A stretch of DNA of 64,000 nt, from the NCBI RefSeq assembly GCF_014211915.1, contig NZ_CP060039.1, positions 3,410,001 to 3,474,000 of the forward strand, given 5' to 3'. Shown here in pieces: positions 34,998 through 45,114 of this stretch. Below the pieces are notes generated by a model that did not search any database, had not been told where the DNA came from, and saw nothing but the letters and a program-made list of their open reading frames with translations. Within the stretch, counting starts at the first letter, position 1. Each line of letters opens with the position of its first letter. The stretch comes from Burkholderia cenocepacia. GTDB lineage: Bacteria; Pseudomonadota; Gammaproteobacteria; Burkholderiales; Burkholderiaceae. The translations under genes and the position numbers were made by a program.

Positions 34998-36194
34998 TCA
35001 GTCGAGCGGCACGCGCAGCAGCTGCGCGCATGCGGTAGCCGCCGCGACGGCTTCGTCGCGCGTCTCGGCCGTGAAGTTCACGTGGCCCATCTTGCGGCCG
35101 ACGCGCGCCTCTTCCTTGCCGTACAGGTGCAGGTGCGCGGCCGGCATCGCGGCGACCGTGTCCCACGGCGGCGTGACGGCGTCAGTCGCCGCACCGCTGG
35201 GGAACCACACGTCGCCGAGGATGTTCAGCATCGCGGCCGGCGAATGCTGGCGCGGATTGCCGAGCGGCATGCGCGTCATCGCGCGCACCTGCTGCTCGAA
35301 CTGGCTCGTTGCGCACGCATCGACCGTGTAGTGGCCGGAGTTGTGCGGACGCGGCGCCATTTCGTTCGCGACGAACGAGCCGTCCTCCAGCACGAAGAAC
35401 TCGACACACAGCACGCCGACGTAGCCGAGCGTATCGGCGATCCGGATCGCCGCCTGCTGCGCTTCCTCGACGCGGGCCGCATCGGCGGCCGGCGCCGGCA
35501 CGACCGTCAGCGCCAGGATGCCGTTGTGGTGCACGTTCTGCGCGAGCGGGAACGCGGCCGAGCGGCCGTCCGCGCCGCGCGCGATCAGCGCCGACACTTC
35601 GTATTTCAGCGGCAGGCGCTTCTCCAGCACGCACGGCACGCCGCCGAGCGCGGCATGCGCGTCGCGCGCTTCCTGCGCGGTGGCGACGCGCACCTGGCCC
35701 TTGCCGTCGTAACCGAGGCGGGCGGTCTTCAGGATGCCCGGCAGTACCGCGTCAAGCGCCGCATCGTCGAGCGCGGCGAGCGCCGCCGCCGATTCGATCA
35801 CGACGTGCGGCGCGACCGGCACGCCCGACGCCTCGATGAAACGCTTCTCCGCGATCCGGTCCTGCGCGACCGCGACGCAGCGGCCAGCCGGGGCGACGAA
35901 CGTCGTGCGCGCGAGGAAATCGAGGCTCGCGGCCGGCACGTTCTCGAACTCCGTCGATACGGCCTCGCACAGGTCGGCCAGTTCGGCAAGCGCGGCTTCG
36001 TCGTCGTACGCCGCGCGCAGGTGCCGATCGGCGACCGCGCCGGCGGGGCTCGCCGGATCGGGATCGAGCACGGCGACGCGATAGCCCATCGACTGGGCGG
36101 CAAAGCAGAACATGCGGCCGAGCTGGCCGCCGCCGACCATGCCCAGCCACGCGCCGGGCAGGATCGGGGAAACGGAATCAGGAGTTGCGGTCAT
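34998..36194 (-). CDS. purK: N5-carboxyaminoimidazole ribonucleotide synthase (PurK)
   Basis: This 398 aa ATP-grasp enzyme uses ATP and bicarbonate to carboxylate AIR to N5-CAIR in purine synthesis. It starts [21 protein letters not shown], contains the ATP-grasp core [15 protein letters not shown] and [16 protein letters not shown], and has full family length. It lies 90 bp downstream of purE, whose product rearranges N5-CAIR, and upstream of sua5. Confidence 0.95.
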   Translation of the reverse strand: MTATPDSVSPILPGAWLGMVGGGQLGRMFCFAAQSMGYRVAVLDPDPASPAGAVADRHLRAAYDDEAALAELADLCEAVSTEFENVPAASLDFLARTTFVAPAGRCVAVAQDRIAEKRFIEASGVPVAPHVVIESAAALAALDDAALDAVLPGILKTARLGYDGKGQVRVATAQEARDAHAALGGVPCVLEKRLPLKYEVSALIARGADGRSAAFPLAQNVHHNGILALTVVPAPAADAARVEEAQQAAIRIADTLGYVGVLCVEFFVLEDGSFVANEMAPRPHNSGHYTVDACATSQFEQQVRAMTRMPLGNPRQHSPAAMLNILGDVWFPSGAATDAVTPPWDTVAAMPAAHLHLYGKEEARVGRKMGHVNFTAETRDEAVAAATACAQLLRVPLD

Positions 36195-36284
36195 GTCAGT
36201 GGTCGGTTGCGGCGGAACGCGGAACGGCCCGCCGCAGTGGGAAAATCCGGCGCCGGCCGCGTCGTGCGGCCGCGCGCCATGCCG

Positions 36285-36806
36285 TCATTCCAGCGGCGGC
36301 AGCACCATCGCGTGCGCGGCTTCGTTCTGGCGCACGCGGAACGCGGCGAGCCGGTTCGCGTAGTCGACCGAGTTGCCGGACAGGATCGACACCGCGAACA
36401 ACGCGGCATTCGCGGCGCCGGCCTCGCCGATTGCGAACGTCGCGACCGGCACGCCCTTCGGCATCTGCACGATCGAGTGCAGCGAATCGACTCCCTTCAG
36501 GTACTTGCTCGCGACCGGCACGCCGAGCACGGGCACCGTGGTCTTCGCGGCCAGCATGCCGGGCAGGTGCGCGGCGCCGCCGGCGCCCGCGATGATCGCG
36601 CGCAGCCCGCGCTCGCGCGCCTTCTCCGCATAGTCGAACATCTCGTCGGGCATCCGGTGCGCGGACACGACCTTCGCTTCGTACGGCACGCCGAATTCCT
36701 GCAGGATGGCGACCGCGTGCTTCATCACGTCCCAGTCGGAACTCGAACCCATCAGCACGCCGATGAGCGGCGCGCTGTGCGTGTGGGCAGTCTGGATTTC
36801 GCTCAT
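36285..36806 (-). CDS. purE: N5-carboxyaminoimidazole ribonucleotide mutase (PurE)
   Basis: This 173 aa class I PurE converts N5-CAIR to CAIR. Signature stretches are [29 protein letters not shown] with the catalytic His, and [19 protein letters not shown]. Length and order (purC-purE-purK) are standard for Burkholderia. It lies 16 bp after purC. Confidence 0.95.
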   Translation of the reverse strand: MSEIQTAHTHSAPLIGVLMGSSSDWDVMKHAVAILQEFGVPYEAKVVSAHRMPDEMFDYAEKARERGLRAIIAGAGGAAHLPGMLAAKTTVPVLGVPVASKYLKGVDSLHSIVQMPKGVPVATFAIGEAGAANAALFAVSILSGNSVDYANRLAAFRVRQNEAAHAMVLPPLE

Positions 36807-36822
36807 GTCGTCGGTACCTCGA

Positions 36823-37713
36823 TCAGGCGAGCGACTGGCCGGTGATGCGCTCGAGCGCTTCCTGGTACTTCGCGGCCGTCTTCTCGACGACGTCGGCCGG
36901 CAGCGCCGGCGCCGGCGCCGTCTTGCCCCACGGCTGCGCCTCGAGCCAGTCGCGCACGAACTGCTTGTCGAACGACGGCGGATTGGTGCCGACTTCGTAC
37001 TGGTCGGCCGGCCAGAAGCGCGACGAATCGGCGGTCAGCACTTCGTCCATCAGGTACAGCTTGCCGTGGTTGTCGAGGCCGAATTCGAACTTCGTGTCGG
37101 CGATGATGATGCCGCGCGTCGCCGCGTAGTCGGCCGCTTCCTTGTACAGCTTGATCGAGATGTCGCGGATCGTCGCGGCCAGCTCGGTGCCGATGCGGCG
37201 CTCGGTTTCCTCGAACGTGATGTTCTCGTCGTGCTCGCCCATCTCGGCCTTCGCGGCCGGCGTGAAGATCGGCTCGGGCAGCTTCTGCGCGTTCTGCAGG
37301 CCCGCCGGCAGCTGCACGCCGCACACGGCGCCCGACGCCTGGTATTCCTTCCAGCCGCTGCCGGCCAGGTAGCCGCGCACGACCGCTTCGATCATGATCG
37401 GCTCGAGGCGCTTGACGACCACGCCGCGGCCCTTCACCTGCTCGACCTCGTCGGCCGCGACGACCGCTTCCGGCGCGTCGCCCGTCAGATGGTTCGGCAC
37501 GATGTGCGCGAGTTTGTCGAACCAGAAGTTCGCCATCTGGTTCAGCACGCGGCCCTTGTTCGGAATCGGCTCGCCCATCACCACGTCGAAGGCCGACAGG
37601 CGATCGGTCGTGACGATCAGGAGCTTGTCGTTGCCGACCGCGTAGTTATCGCGAACCTTGCCGCGACCGAGGAGCGGCAGCGAGCGGAGCGTGGATTCGT
37701 AAAGGGTAGACAT
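36823..37713 (-). CDS. purC: Phosphoribosylaminoimidazole-succinocarboxamide synthase (PurC)
   Basis: This 296 aa SAICAR synthase couples CAIR and aspartate with ATP. Motifs are [48 protein letters not shown] and [10 protein letters not shown]. It is the first purine gene of the leftward run purC-purE-purK-sua5, separated from fbaA by a terminator. ATG 37711-37713 fits the family N-terminus. Confidence 0.95.
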   Translation of the reverse strand: MSTLYESTLRSLPLLGRGKVRDNYAVGNDKLLIVTTDRLSAFDVVMGEPIPNKGRVLNQMANFWFDKLAHIVPNHLTGDAPEAVVAADEVEQVKGRGVVVKRLEPIMIEAVVRGYLAGSGWKEYQASGAVCGVQLPAGLQNAQKLPEPIFTPAAKAEMGEHDENITFEETERRIGTELAATIRDISIKLYKEAADYAATRGIIIADTKFEFGLDNHGKLYLMDEVLTADSSRFWPADQYEVGTNPPSFDKQFVRDWLEAQPWGKTAPAPALPADVVEKTAAKYQEALERITGQSLA

Positions 37714-37947
37714 CGTCTTTTCGCAGATAAGGAGCCAAACAAAAAGGGAAACGCCGTTCCCCGCGGCAGGCGGGAACGGCGGTCTTGCAATACGTCGGCG
37801 AACCGGCGGGCGCAACGCCCGGGCGGCTGCCGGCCGGCCCTTGTTCGGCCGGACGAAACGGCTGCCGGGGCCGGATCGAATCCGGCCAACCGGGCGGCCA
37901 GCCCGTGCCCGGCGGCAGAACCGGGCGGGGCAAATCGTACTACAGTC
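37714..37947. other. Hairpin-rich gap between fbaA and purC
   Basis: This 234 bp gap holds several strong inverted repeats: GCCGGAT/ATCCGGC around 37870-37887, a GGCCGG/CCGGCC hairpin around 37829-37856, and the terminator at 37741-37786. It may be the fbaA 3' UTR plus the purC promoter, or may encode a small structured RNA. The purC ribosome site (AAGGAG read on the minus strand) was not clearly seen. Confidence 0.4.
37741..37786 (-). terminator. Intrinsic terminator upstream of purC
   Basis: On the minus strand the stem ACCGCCGTTCCCGC pairs imperfectly with GCGGGGAACGGCG and is followed by TTTCCCTTTTTG. It would end transcripts arriving from fbaA about 30 bp before the purC start. Confidence 0.65.
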
Positions 37948-39012
37948 TCAGCGCACGACCTGTGCGAGCGCGCCCGACTTGTACTGCTCGGCGATCTTGT
38001 CGAGCGACACCGGCTTGATCTTGCCGGCCTGGCCTTCGCAGCCGAACGCGAGGTAACGGTCGACGCACACCTTCTTCGCGGCTTCGCGCGCGGGCTTCAG
38101 GTAGTCGCGCGGATCGAACTTGCCCGGGTTCTCGAACAGGTAGCGGCGGATCGCGCCGGTGATCGCCAGACGCAGGTCGGTGTCGATGTTGATCTTGCGC
38201 ACGCCGTGCTTGATGCCTTCCTGGATTTCCTCGACCGGCACGCCGTAGGTTTCCTTCATGTCGCCGCCGAATTCGCGGATCTCGGCCAGCAGCTCCTGCG
38301 GCACCGACGACGAACCGTGCATCACCAGGTGCGTGTTCGGGATGCGCGCGTGGATTTCCTTGATGCGCTGGATCGACAGGATGTCGCCCGTCGGCTTCTT
38401 CGAGAACTTGTACGCGCCGTGCGACGTACCGATCGCGATCGCCAGCGCGTCGCACTGCGTGAGCTTCACGAAGTCGGCGGCCTGCTCCGGATCGGTCAGC
38501 AGTTGCTCGCGGGTCATCGTGCCTTCCGCGCCGTGGCCGTCTTCCTTGTCGCCCTTCATCGTCTCGAGCGAGCCGAGCACGCCGAGTTCGGCTTCGACCG
38601 TCACGCCGATCGAGTGCGCCATCTCGACGACCTTGCGCGATACGTCGACGTTGTACTCGTACGATGCGACCGTCTTGCCGTCGGCTTCGAGCGAACCGTC
38701 CATCATCACGCTCGTGAAGCCGCTGCGGATCGCGGCCGTGCAGACGGCCGGCGACTGGCCGTGATCCTGGTGCATCACGACCGGGATGTGCGGATACGAT
38801 TCGACCGCCGCTTCGATCAGGTGGCGCAGGAACGGCTCGCCCGCATACTTACGCGCGCCGGCCGATGCCTGCATGATCACGGGCGCGCCGACCTGATCCG
38901 CCGCCGCCATGATCGCCTGGACCTGCTCCAGGTTGTTCACGTTGAAGGCCGGCAGGCCGTAACCGTGCTCTGCCGCGTGGTCCAGCAATTGACGCATTGA
39001 TACGAGAGGCAT
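37948..39012 (-). CDS. fbaA: Fructose-1,6-bisphosphate aldolase, class II
   Basis: This 354 aa zinc-dependent aldolase interconverts fructose 1,6-bisphosphate with DHAP and glyceraldehyde 3-phosphate. Zinc and catalytic signatures are [18 protein letters not shown] (His and Asp), [21 protein letters not shown] and [10 protein letters not shown]. The ATG at 39010-39012 gives [15 protein letters not shown], the standard start for this subclass, and GGAG lies upstream. It follows pyk on the same strand across a terminator. Confidence 0.95.
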   Translation of the reverse strand: MPLVSMRQLLDHAAEHGYGLPAFNVNNLEQVQAIMAAADQVGAPVIMQASAGARKYAGEPFLRHLIEAAVESYPHIPVVMHQDHGQSPAVCTAAIRSGFTSVMMDGSLEADGKTVASYEYNVDVSRKVVEMAHSIGVTVEAELGVLGSLETMKGDKEDGHGAEGTMTREQLLTDPEQAADFVKLTQCDALAIAIGTSHGAYKFSKKPTGDILSIQRIKEIHARIPNTHLVMHGSSSVPQELLAEIREFGGDMKETYGVPVEEIQEGIKHGVRKINIDTDLRLAITGAIRRYLFENPGKFDPRDYLKPAREAAKKVCVDRYLAFGCEGQAGKIKPVSLDKIAEQYKSGALAQVVR

Positions 39013-39328
39013 TGTGGAACTCCTTGGAATGAAAACCGGTGCGCCCTGACGCCGGCGCGGCGCTCGCTTCCCTCTGAACCGGGACGGCGCGGCGCGGCTG
39101 AGCGTCGAATAGCCACATTTTATCGCGAAGCGCCTCCGATTCCGACCGCCCGGAGGGCCCCGCTCGCAATTTGTTACGTTCGCACGGCACAATGCGGCCA
39201 AAAAGGAGAAAAAAAGCCGCGCGGGGCTTCGGACCCCGCGCGGCTTTTGCTCAAAAACAGTGACGGATCAGCTTCGGCCGATCCGGGCTGCCGGCCACCG
39301 GGCCGGCTCGATGCGGCTCAGCCGGCGC
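39013..39328. other. Gap between pyk and fbaA
   Basis: This 316 bp gap holds a terminator for pyk (39205-39250) on its pyk side and presumably the fbaA promoter beyond it. No coding sequence is supported. AT-richer sequence with TTTTATCGCGAAG near 39117-39129 is a possible promoter area. Confidence 0.45.
39205..39250 (-). terminator. Intrinsic terminator after pyk
   Basis: A 15 bp near-perfect stem (AAAAGCCGCGCGGGG at 39212-39226 with CCCCGCGCGGCTTTT at 39233-39247) is followed on the minus strand by a TTTTTCTCC run. It lies about 80 bp after the pyk stop. Confidence 0.9.
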
Positions 39329-40765
39329 TCAATAGTGCTCGCCGACCCGCACGATCTTCAGCGTGTTGGTGCCGCCCGCCTGCCCCATCGGCTCGCCGAC
39401 GGTCAGCACGACCATGTCGCCATGCTGCACGTAACCCTGCTTGACGACGATCTCGAGCGCCGCCTGCAGCGCCGAATCGCGGTCGCTGTTGAAGTCGACG
39501 TGCAGCGGCGTCACGTTGCGGTACAGCGCCATCGTGCGCTCGCTGCCGACGCGCGGCGTCAGCGCGAAGATCGGCACGTGCGTGTAGTGACGCGACATCC
39601 ACAGCGCGGTCGCGCCCGACTCGGTCAGCGCGATGATCGCCTTCGCGCCCAGGTGGTACGCGGTGAACAGCGCGCCCATCGCGATCGACTGGTCGATCCG
39701 CGTGAACGTGCGGTCGAGGAAATCCTTGTCCAGCTCGACTTCTTCCGACTTTTCCGCCTCGACGCACACGGCCGCCATCGTCTCGATCGTGACGACCGGA
39801 TACTTGCCGGCGGCCGTCTCGGCCGACAGCATCACCGCGTCGGTGCCGTCGAGCACCGCGTTCGCGACGTCCGATACCTCCGCACGGGTCGGCACCGGCG
39901 CGTAGATCATCGATTCCATCATCTGCGTTGCGGTGATCACGAGCTTGTTCGACTCGCGCGCCATCCGGATCATCCGCTTCTGCAGCGCCGGCACGGCCGC
40001 GTTGCCGACTTCCACCGCGAGGTCGCCGCGCGCGACCATGATGCCGTCGGACGCGTCGAGGATGCTCTGCAGCGCCGGAATCGCCTCCGCGCGCTCGATC
40101 TTCGCGATCATCTTCGGCTTGATGCCGTACGGCGCGCCCGCGATGTTCGCGAGCTGGCGCGCCATTTCCATGTCGGTCGCGTTCTTCGGGAACGACACCG
40201 CGACGAGGTCCGCGCCGAGCGACATCGCGGTGCGGATGTCTTCCATGTCCTTCGCGGTCAGCGCCGGCGCCGACAGGCCGCCGCCCTGGCGGTTGATCCC
40301 CTTGTTGTTCGACAGCTCGCCGCCCACCTTGACGGTCGTGTGAATCTCGTCGCCGAGCACGCGCTCGACGGTCAGCACGATCAGCCCGTCGTTCAGCAGC
40401 AGCAGGTCGCCCGGCTTCAGGTCGCGCGGCAGCTCCTTGTAGTCGAGGCCGACGCGCTCGTCATTGCCGAGTTCGCAGCCCGCATCGAGAATGAACGGCT
40501 GCCCCGGCACGAGCGTGGTCTTGCCGTTCTCGAACTTGCCGACGCGGATCTTCGGACCCTGGAGGTCGGCCATGATCGCGATCTCGCGGCCGACCTTGCG
40601 GGCGGCCTCGCGCACCATTTCGGCGCGCTGGCGGTGATCGTCGGCCGTGCCGTGCGAAAAATTGAGCCGCACGACGTCGAGGCCCGCCTGCATCATCTGC
40701 AGCAGAATCTCCGGCGAACTGGATGCCGGGCCGATCGTAGCGACTATCTTGGTGGCGCGCTGCAT
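39329..40765 (-). CDS. pyk: Pyruvate kinase
   Basis: This 478 aa glycolytic enzyme converts phosphoenolpyruvate and ADP to pyruvate and ATP. It starts MQRATKIVATIGPASSSPEIL, contains LDVVRLNFSHG, the active-site signature MIAKIERAEAI, and MVARGDLAVEVG. A C-terminal allosteric domain follows (IALTESGATALWMSRHY). ATG 40763-40765 has GAGGAG upstream. The open frame continues far upstream without stops, but that is GC-rich noise. Confidence 0.95.
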   Translation of the reverse strand: MQRATKIVATIGPASSSPEILLQMMQAGLDVVRLNFSHGTADDHRQRAEMVREAARKVGREIAIMADLQGPKIRVGKFENGKTTLVPGQPFILDAGCELGNDERVGLDYKELPRDLKPGDLLLLNDGLIVLTVERVLGDEIHTTVKVGGELSNNKGINRQGGGLSAPALTAKDMEDIRTAMSLGADLVAVSFPKNATDMEMARQLANIAGAPYGIKPKMIAKIERAEAIPALQSILDASDGIMVARGDLAVEVGNAAVPALQKRMIRMARESNKLVITATQMMESMIYAPVPTRAEVSDVANAVLDGTDAVMLSAETAAGKYPVVTIETMAAVCVEAEKSEEVELDKDFLDRTFTRIDQSIAMGALFTAYHLGAKAIIALTESGATALWMSRHYTHVPIFALTPRVGSERTMALYRNVTPLHVDFNSDRDSALQAALEIVVKQGYVQHGDMVVLTVGEPMGQAGGTNTLKIVRVGEHY

Positions 40766-41049
40766 GAAACTCCTCATCTGGATCAAGGTGGATGCGCTGG
40801 GTGAAACGCTGCGAGAGCCGGAAGCGGCAGGCCCAGCGGCCGCCGCTCCGGGGAGCGTGCCGGTGCTGGCGCCCGGCATCGCTTTGTTCTGAAATTCGTG
40901 GTGCTGCACGGCCGCGTCGCCGGCGGCCGCCGGTGCGCGCGGGGCGGTGTTCGCCCGCGCGGGCGCGCGTTTGCGCTTGCCCGCGCCGGCCGGCTGCTCC
41001 GCTTTCGCGGAGCGCGCGGCCTTCGTCACCCCTGCGCGCGCCGCCACGC

Positions 41050-42246
41050 TCAGGCCGCCCGCGTTTCGAGCACTTCCACCGCCGGCAGCTTCTTCCCCTC
41101 GAGGAACTCGAGGAAGGCGCCGCCGCCCGTCGAGATGTAGCTGACCTGGTCGTGGATGCCGTACTTCGCGATGGCCGCGAGCGTGTCGCCGCCGCCCGCG
41201 ATCGAGAACGCGGACGATTTGGCGATCGCTTCGGCGAGCGTCTTGGTGCCGTTGCCGAACTGGTCGAACTCGAACACGCCGACCGGGCCGTTCCACACGA
41301 TCGTGCCGGCCTTCTCGAGCTGGCTCGCGAGTGCCTTGGCCGTATCGGGGCCGATGTCGAGGATCATGTCGTCCGCTTCGATGTCGGCGACCTGCTTCAC
41401 CGTGGCCGCGGCCGTCGGCGAGAATTCCTTGGCGGTGACGACGTCGGTCGGGATCGGCACCGACGCGCCGCGCTCGCGCGCTTCGTCGATGATCGCCTTC
41501 GCCTCGGCGACGAGATCGGCTTCCGCGAGCGACTTGCCGATCGACAGGCCGGCCGCGAGCATGAACGTGTTCGCGATGCCGCCGCCGACGATCAGCTGGT
41601 CGACCTTGCCGGCCAGCGACTTCAGGATGGTCAGCTTGGTCGACACCTTCGAGCCGGCGACGATCGCCACCAGCGGGCGGGCCGGGTTGCCGAGCGCCTT
41701 GCCGAGCGCGTCGAGTTCGGCCGCCAGCAGCGGGCCCGCGCATGCGACCGGCGCGTACTTCGCGATCCCGTGGGTGGTCGCTTCCGCGCGGTGCGCGGTG
41801 CCGAACGCGTCGTTCACGTACACGTCGCAGAGCTTGGCCATCTTCTGGGCGAGCTCGTCCGAATTCTTCTTCTCGCCCTTGTTCACGCGGCAGTTCTCGA
41901 GCAGCACGACCTGACCCGGCGCGACGTTCACGCCGTTCTCGACCCAGTTCGACACCAGCGGCACGTCGCGGCCGAGCAGTTCGGCGAGACGCTTGGCGAC
42001 CGGCGCGAGCGAGTCTTCCGGCTTGAATTCGCCTTCGGTCGGACGGCCGAGGTGCGACGTGACCATCACGGCCGCGCCGGCGTCGAGCGCGGCCTGGATG
42101 GCCGGCACGGACGCGCGCACGCGGGTGTCCTCGGTGATGTTGCCGTGATCGTCCTGCGGGACGTTCAGGTCGGCGCGGATGAACACCCGCTTGCCGGCGA
42201 GCTGGCCGGCGGCGATCAGGTCGGTAAGACGCTTGACTTGGCTCAT
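41050..42246 (-). CDS. pgk: Phosphoglycerate kinase
   Basis: This 398 aa enzyme transfers phosphate between 1,3-bisphosphoglycerate and ADP. Family motifs are [53 protein letters not shown] and [17 protein letters not shown]. It is the first gene of the leftward glycolytic run pgk-pyk-fbaA. The 284 bp gap to pyk suggests pyk also has its own promoter. Confidence 0.95.
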   Translation of the reverse strand: MSQVKRLTDLIAAGQLAGKRVFIRADLNVPQDDHGNITEDTRVRASVPAIQAALDAGAAVMVTSHLGRPTEGEFKPEDSLAPVAKRLAELLGRDVPLVSNWVENGVNVAPGQVVLLENCRVNKGEKKNSDELAQKMAKLCDVYVNDAFGTAHRAEATTHGIAKYAPVACAGPLLAAELDALGKALGNPARPLVAIVAGSKVSTKLTILKSLAGKVDQLIVGGGIANTFMLAAGLSIGKSLAEADLVAEAKAIIDEARERGASVPIPTDVVTAKEFSPTAAATVKQVADIEADDMILDIGPDTAKALASQLEKAGTIVWNGPVGVFEFDQFGNGTKTLAEAIAKSSAFSIAGGGDTLAAIAKYGIHDQVSYISTGGGAFLEFLEGKKLPAVEVLETRAA

Positions 42247-42526
42247 GTTGGACAGATTGAAGTAGTGGATGGGGAAAGGGGGTTCACGCTGGACGTGCGC
42301 GGGCTGCCGCGAAAGGGCGCCGGATGCGGCCGTGGCTGGCGGTTCGCATGACGCGCACGGGTAAAAAATCTCGAACGGGCATTCTAGCCGATCCACCCGG
42401 CAGACTGACCCGTGCGGCGGCGAATTCCGCCTATTTGGGATTGCGCGCCGGAACCGAAGCACTGCTGCAACGCAGCAATGCGCGCACGCAGGCGGGCAGC
42501 GCTTGGCAAGCCGGAACGGCAGTCCA

Positions 42527-42850
42527 TCAGAAGATCAGGCGGAGCGCGGTGAACACGAGCATGCCGACGACGATCGTGCCGAGCATGCTGCGCCGCCACA
42601 AAAACCAGCCGAGGCCGGCGAGCGCCGCGTAGAACGGATGGTTGGACAGCGCGAACGACAGCCCCGCCGGCGTTTCGAGCACGTCGGGCAGCACGACGGC
42701 GACCAGCGCGGCGGCCGGCGCGTAGCGCAGCGCGCGCTGCGCGCGTTCGGGCAAGACCGTGCGCTCGCCGCCGATCAGGAACAGCGCGCGCGTGACGGCC
42801 GTGACGATCGTCATCCCGACGATGACGATCCAGATCTCGGTCGCGCTCAT
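42527..42850 (-). CDS. azlD: AzlD-family branched-chain amino acid transport subunit
   Basis: This 107 aa small membrane protein with four hydrophobic segments belongs to the AzlD family ([34 protein letters not shown]-like helices and a final [14 protein letters not shown]). AzlD pairs with AzlC to form an amino-acid exporter of the AzlCD/BrnFE type. Its start overlaps the end of azlC (ATGA). Since azlC is frameshifted here, the pair may be non-functional. Confidence 0.85.
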   Translation of the reverse strand: MSATEIWIVIVGMTIVTAVTRALFLIGGERTVLPERAQRALRYAPAAALVAVVLPDVLETPAGLSFALSNHPFYAALAGLGWFLWRRSMLGTIVVGMLVFTALRLIF

Positions 42851-43601
42851 TCCATGTCCCTTTCGTGCACGGTTTCGGTACGGATACGTCGCCAGTCGGC
42901 CCGCTCGACGAAGAAATCGGCCGTGCAGCCGGCCGCGAGCGCGGCGAGCACCGCGATCGGCAGCGCGAGCCGGTACGGCAGGTCGAACGCGACGAGCGAT
43001 ACGATCCCGGCGACCGCGACGGCCGCGAGCGTCGAGCGGTTCGCGACCGCCGACACCATGATCGGGATCAGCGCGAGCGTGCCGGCCAGCTCCAGCCCCC
43101 AGCTCGCCGGAAAGGCGCTCGCGAGCAGGATGCCGGCGAGCGAGGACACCTGCCACGACGCCCAGCTCGCGAGCGCCATCCCCAGAAATACGCTTCCTTG
43201 CCCGGCACGCGGCCGTACGCGAAGCCCTGTTTCTGGAACAGCAGGTAGATCACGTCGCCGTTGAAATAGCCGATCGCGAGGCGCCGCCACAGCGGCAGGT
43301 AGGAAAAATGAGGCGCCAGCCCGGCGCTGAAGATCACGAAGCGCATGTTGACCATCGCGGCCGTGAGCAGCACGGTCCAGATCGGCAGCTTCGCCGCGAG
43401 GAGCGGCAGCACCGCGAGCTGCGACGAGCCCGCGTAGACGAACAGCGACATCGCGCTCGCCTGCCCGAGCGTCATCACGGACTTGCTCATCGCGATGCCG
43501 GTGACGAGCCCCCAGGACAGGATCGCCATCAGTGTCGGGGAATAGTCGCGTGCGCCCTGAATCAGCGCGAAGCGGTCGGTGGCGGACAATCGAGCGAGCA
43601 T
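42847..43601 (-). pseudogene. azlC: AzlC-family branched-chain amino acid permease, interrupted by a single-base frameshift
   Basis: Two frames together encode one AzlC. The first (from ATG 43601) reads MLARLSATDRFALIQGARDYSP through GRVPGKEAYF. The second resumes as LGMALASWASWQVSSLAGILLAS and runs to VHERDME at 42847. At 43180-43188 the plus strand reads CCCCAGAAA; one extra G at 43185 would join the frames exactly into EAYFLGMALASW. Without it the protein ends in an Arg-rich tail after losing about half the membrane helices. It could be a real mutation or a sequencing error. Confidence 0.85.
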
Positions 43602-43806
43602 CGGAAAGCGGGCCGCAGCGGGCGGTTCGTCGGGACGCCGGCGCCTCCTGCCGGTACGACCCATCGTTATTGGAATCGGTACCGGACGATTATAGCGCCG
43701 GCCCCGCGCCGGCCGACCGGATCACCCCCAAATGACGCTAAAATAAGCATCTTTCCGGCTCAACGCTGCACAACCCGCAGCACACCACCGCTTCCAGGAG
43801 AATCGT

Positions 43807-44730
43807 ATGTCAATGGCCGACCGCGACGGCAAGATCTGGATGGACGGCAAGCTGATCGACTGGCGCGACGCCAAGATCCACGTCCTGACCCACACGCTGC
43901 ATTACGGCATGGGCGTCTTCGAGGGCGTGCGCGCGTACAAGACGGCCGACGGCGGCACCGCGATCTTCCGCCTGCGCGAGCACACCAAACGTCTGCTGAA
44001 TTCCGCGAAGATCTTCCAGATGGACGTGCCGTTCGACCGCGAAACGCTCGAAGCCGCGCAACTCGCGGTCGTGCGCGAGAATCGGCTCGAGTCGTGCTAC
44101 CTGCGCCCGATCATCTGGGTCGGCTCGGAAAAGCTCGGCGTGGCCGCGAAGGGCAACACGATCCACGTCGCGATCGCCGCATGGCCGTGGGGCGCGTACC
44201 TCGGCGAGGACGGCCTCGCGAAGGGCATCCGCGTGAAGACGTCGTCGTTCACGCGCCACCACGTGAACGTGTCGATGGTGCGCGCGAAGGCGTCGGGCTG
44301 GTACGTGAACTCTATCCTGGCGAACCAGGAAGCGACGGCCGACGGCTACGACGAGGCGCTGCTGCTCGACGTCGACGGCTACGTGTCGGAAGGCTCCGGC
44401 GAGAACTTCTTCCTCGTGAACAACGGCAAGCTGTACACGCCCGACCTGTCGTCGTGCCTCGACGGCATCACGCGCGACACGGTCATCACGCTCGCGAAGG
44501 ACGCCGGCATCGAGGTCATCGAGAAGCGCATCACGCGCGACGAGGTCTACACGGCCGATGAAGCGTTCTTCACCGGCACGGCCGCCGAAGTCACGCCGAT
44601 CCGCGAACTCGACAACCGCACGATCGGCAGCGGCGCGCGCGGCCCCGTCACGGAAAAGCTCCAGTCGGCGTTTTTCGATATCGTGTCGGGCAAGAACGCG
44701 AAGTACGCGCACTGGCTGACGAAGGTCTGA
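43807..44730 (+). CDS. ilvE: Branched-chain amino acid aminotransferase
   Basis: This 307 aa fold-type IV PLP enzyme transaminates 2-keto acids to Leu, Ile and Val. Motifs are VLTHTLHYGMGVFEGVRAY, the PLP-Lys region SMVRAKASGWYVNS, EALLLDVDGYVSEGSGENFF and EAFFTGTAAEVTPI. ATG 43807 follows AGGAGAATC; a second in-frame ATG lies two codons later. The short zinc-finger gene is 49 bp downstream. Confidence 0.95.
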   Translation: MSMADRDGKIWMDGKLIDWRDAKIHVLTHTLHYGMGVFEGVRAYKTADGGTAIFRLREHTKRLLNSAKIFQMDVPFDRETLEAAQLAVVRENRLESCYLRPIIWVGSEKLGVAAKGNTIHVAIAAWPWGAYLGEDGLAKGIRVKTSSFTRHHVNVSMVRAKASGWYVNSILANQEATADGYDEALLLDVDGYVSEGSGENFFLVNNGKLYTPDLSSCLDGITRDTVITLAKDAGIEVIEKRITRDEVYTADEAFFTGTAAEVTPIRELDNRTIGSGARGPVTEKLQSAFFDIVSGKNAKYAHWLTKV

Positions 44731-44779
44731 GCGCGCCGCGCCCCGACCGCCCCACACAAGAGTGATAAGAGAAAGTCTC

Positions 44780-44974
44780 ATGAGTGAAATCAAGGAAATG
44801 CCGCTCGTCGAGCTGACGGCCAAGGATCTTCCCGCCTATTGCCCGAACCCGGCCATGACGCGCTGGAATGCCCACCCGCGCGTCTTCATCGACGTGTCGC
44901 ACGGCGAGGCGCGCTGCCCGTACTGCGGCACGCGCTACAAGCTGCGCGACGGCGAGGTCGTCAAGGGCCACTGA
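44780..44974 (+). CDS. Small zinc-finger protein (zf-CHCC, NDUFS6-like)
   Basis: This 64 aa protein has the CHCC zinc-binding set Cys21, His (32 or 41), Cys46 and Cys49 (ARCPYCGTRYKL). Such short proteins, related to a mitochondrial complex I accessory subunit, are common next to ilvE or waaF in beta-proteobacteria. Function not established. ATG 44780 is chosen because it begins MSEIKEMPLVELTAKDLP. Confidence 0.85.
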   Translation: MSEIKEMPLVELTAKDLPAYCPNPAMTRWNAHPRVFIDVSHGEARCPYCGTRYKLRDGEVVKGH

Positions 44975-45114
44975 GCCCCGGCGGCCGGGCCTGAAGGCCC
45001 ACCGTCCCGCAAGGCGGCGCAGCCGGGAGTCCGGCGCGCCGCCCGTCTCCATTCTGGCAACCCGAACGCGGCGCCCGAGCGCCGTGCTTCATTACGACAT
45101 CGGAAGTCGACCTG

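Noticed and set aside
40766..41743. Upstream extension of the pyruvate kinase frame across the pgk gap and into pgk
   Set aside because: It is an Ala/Arg-rich stop-free frame due to high GC. Pyruvate kinase starts at the ATG at 40765 with a good ribosome site.
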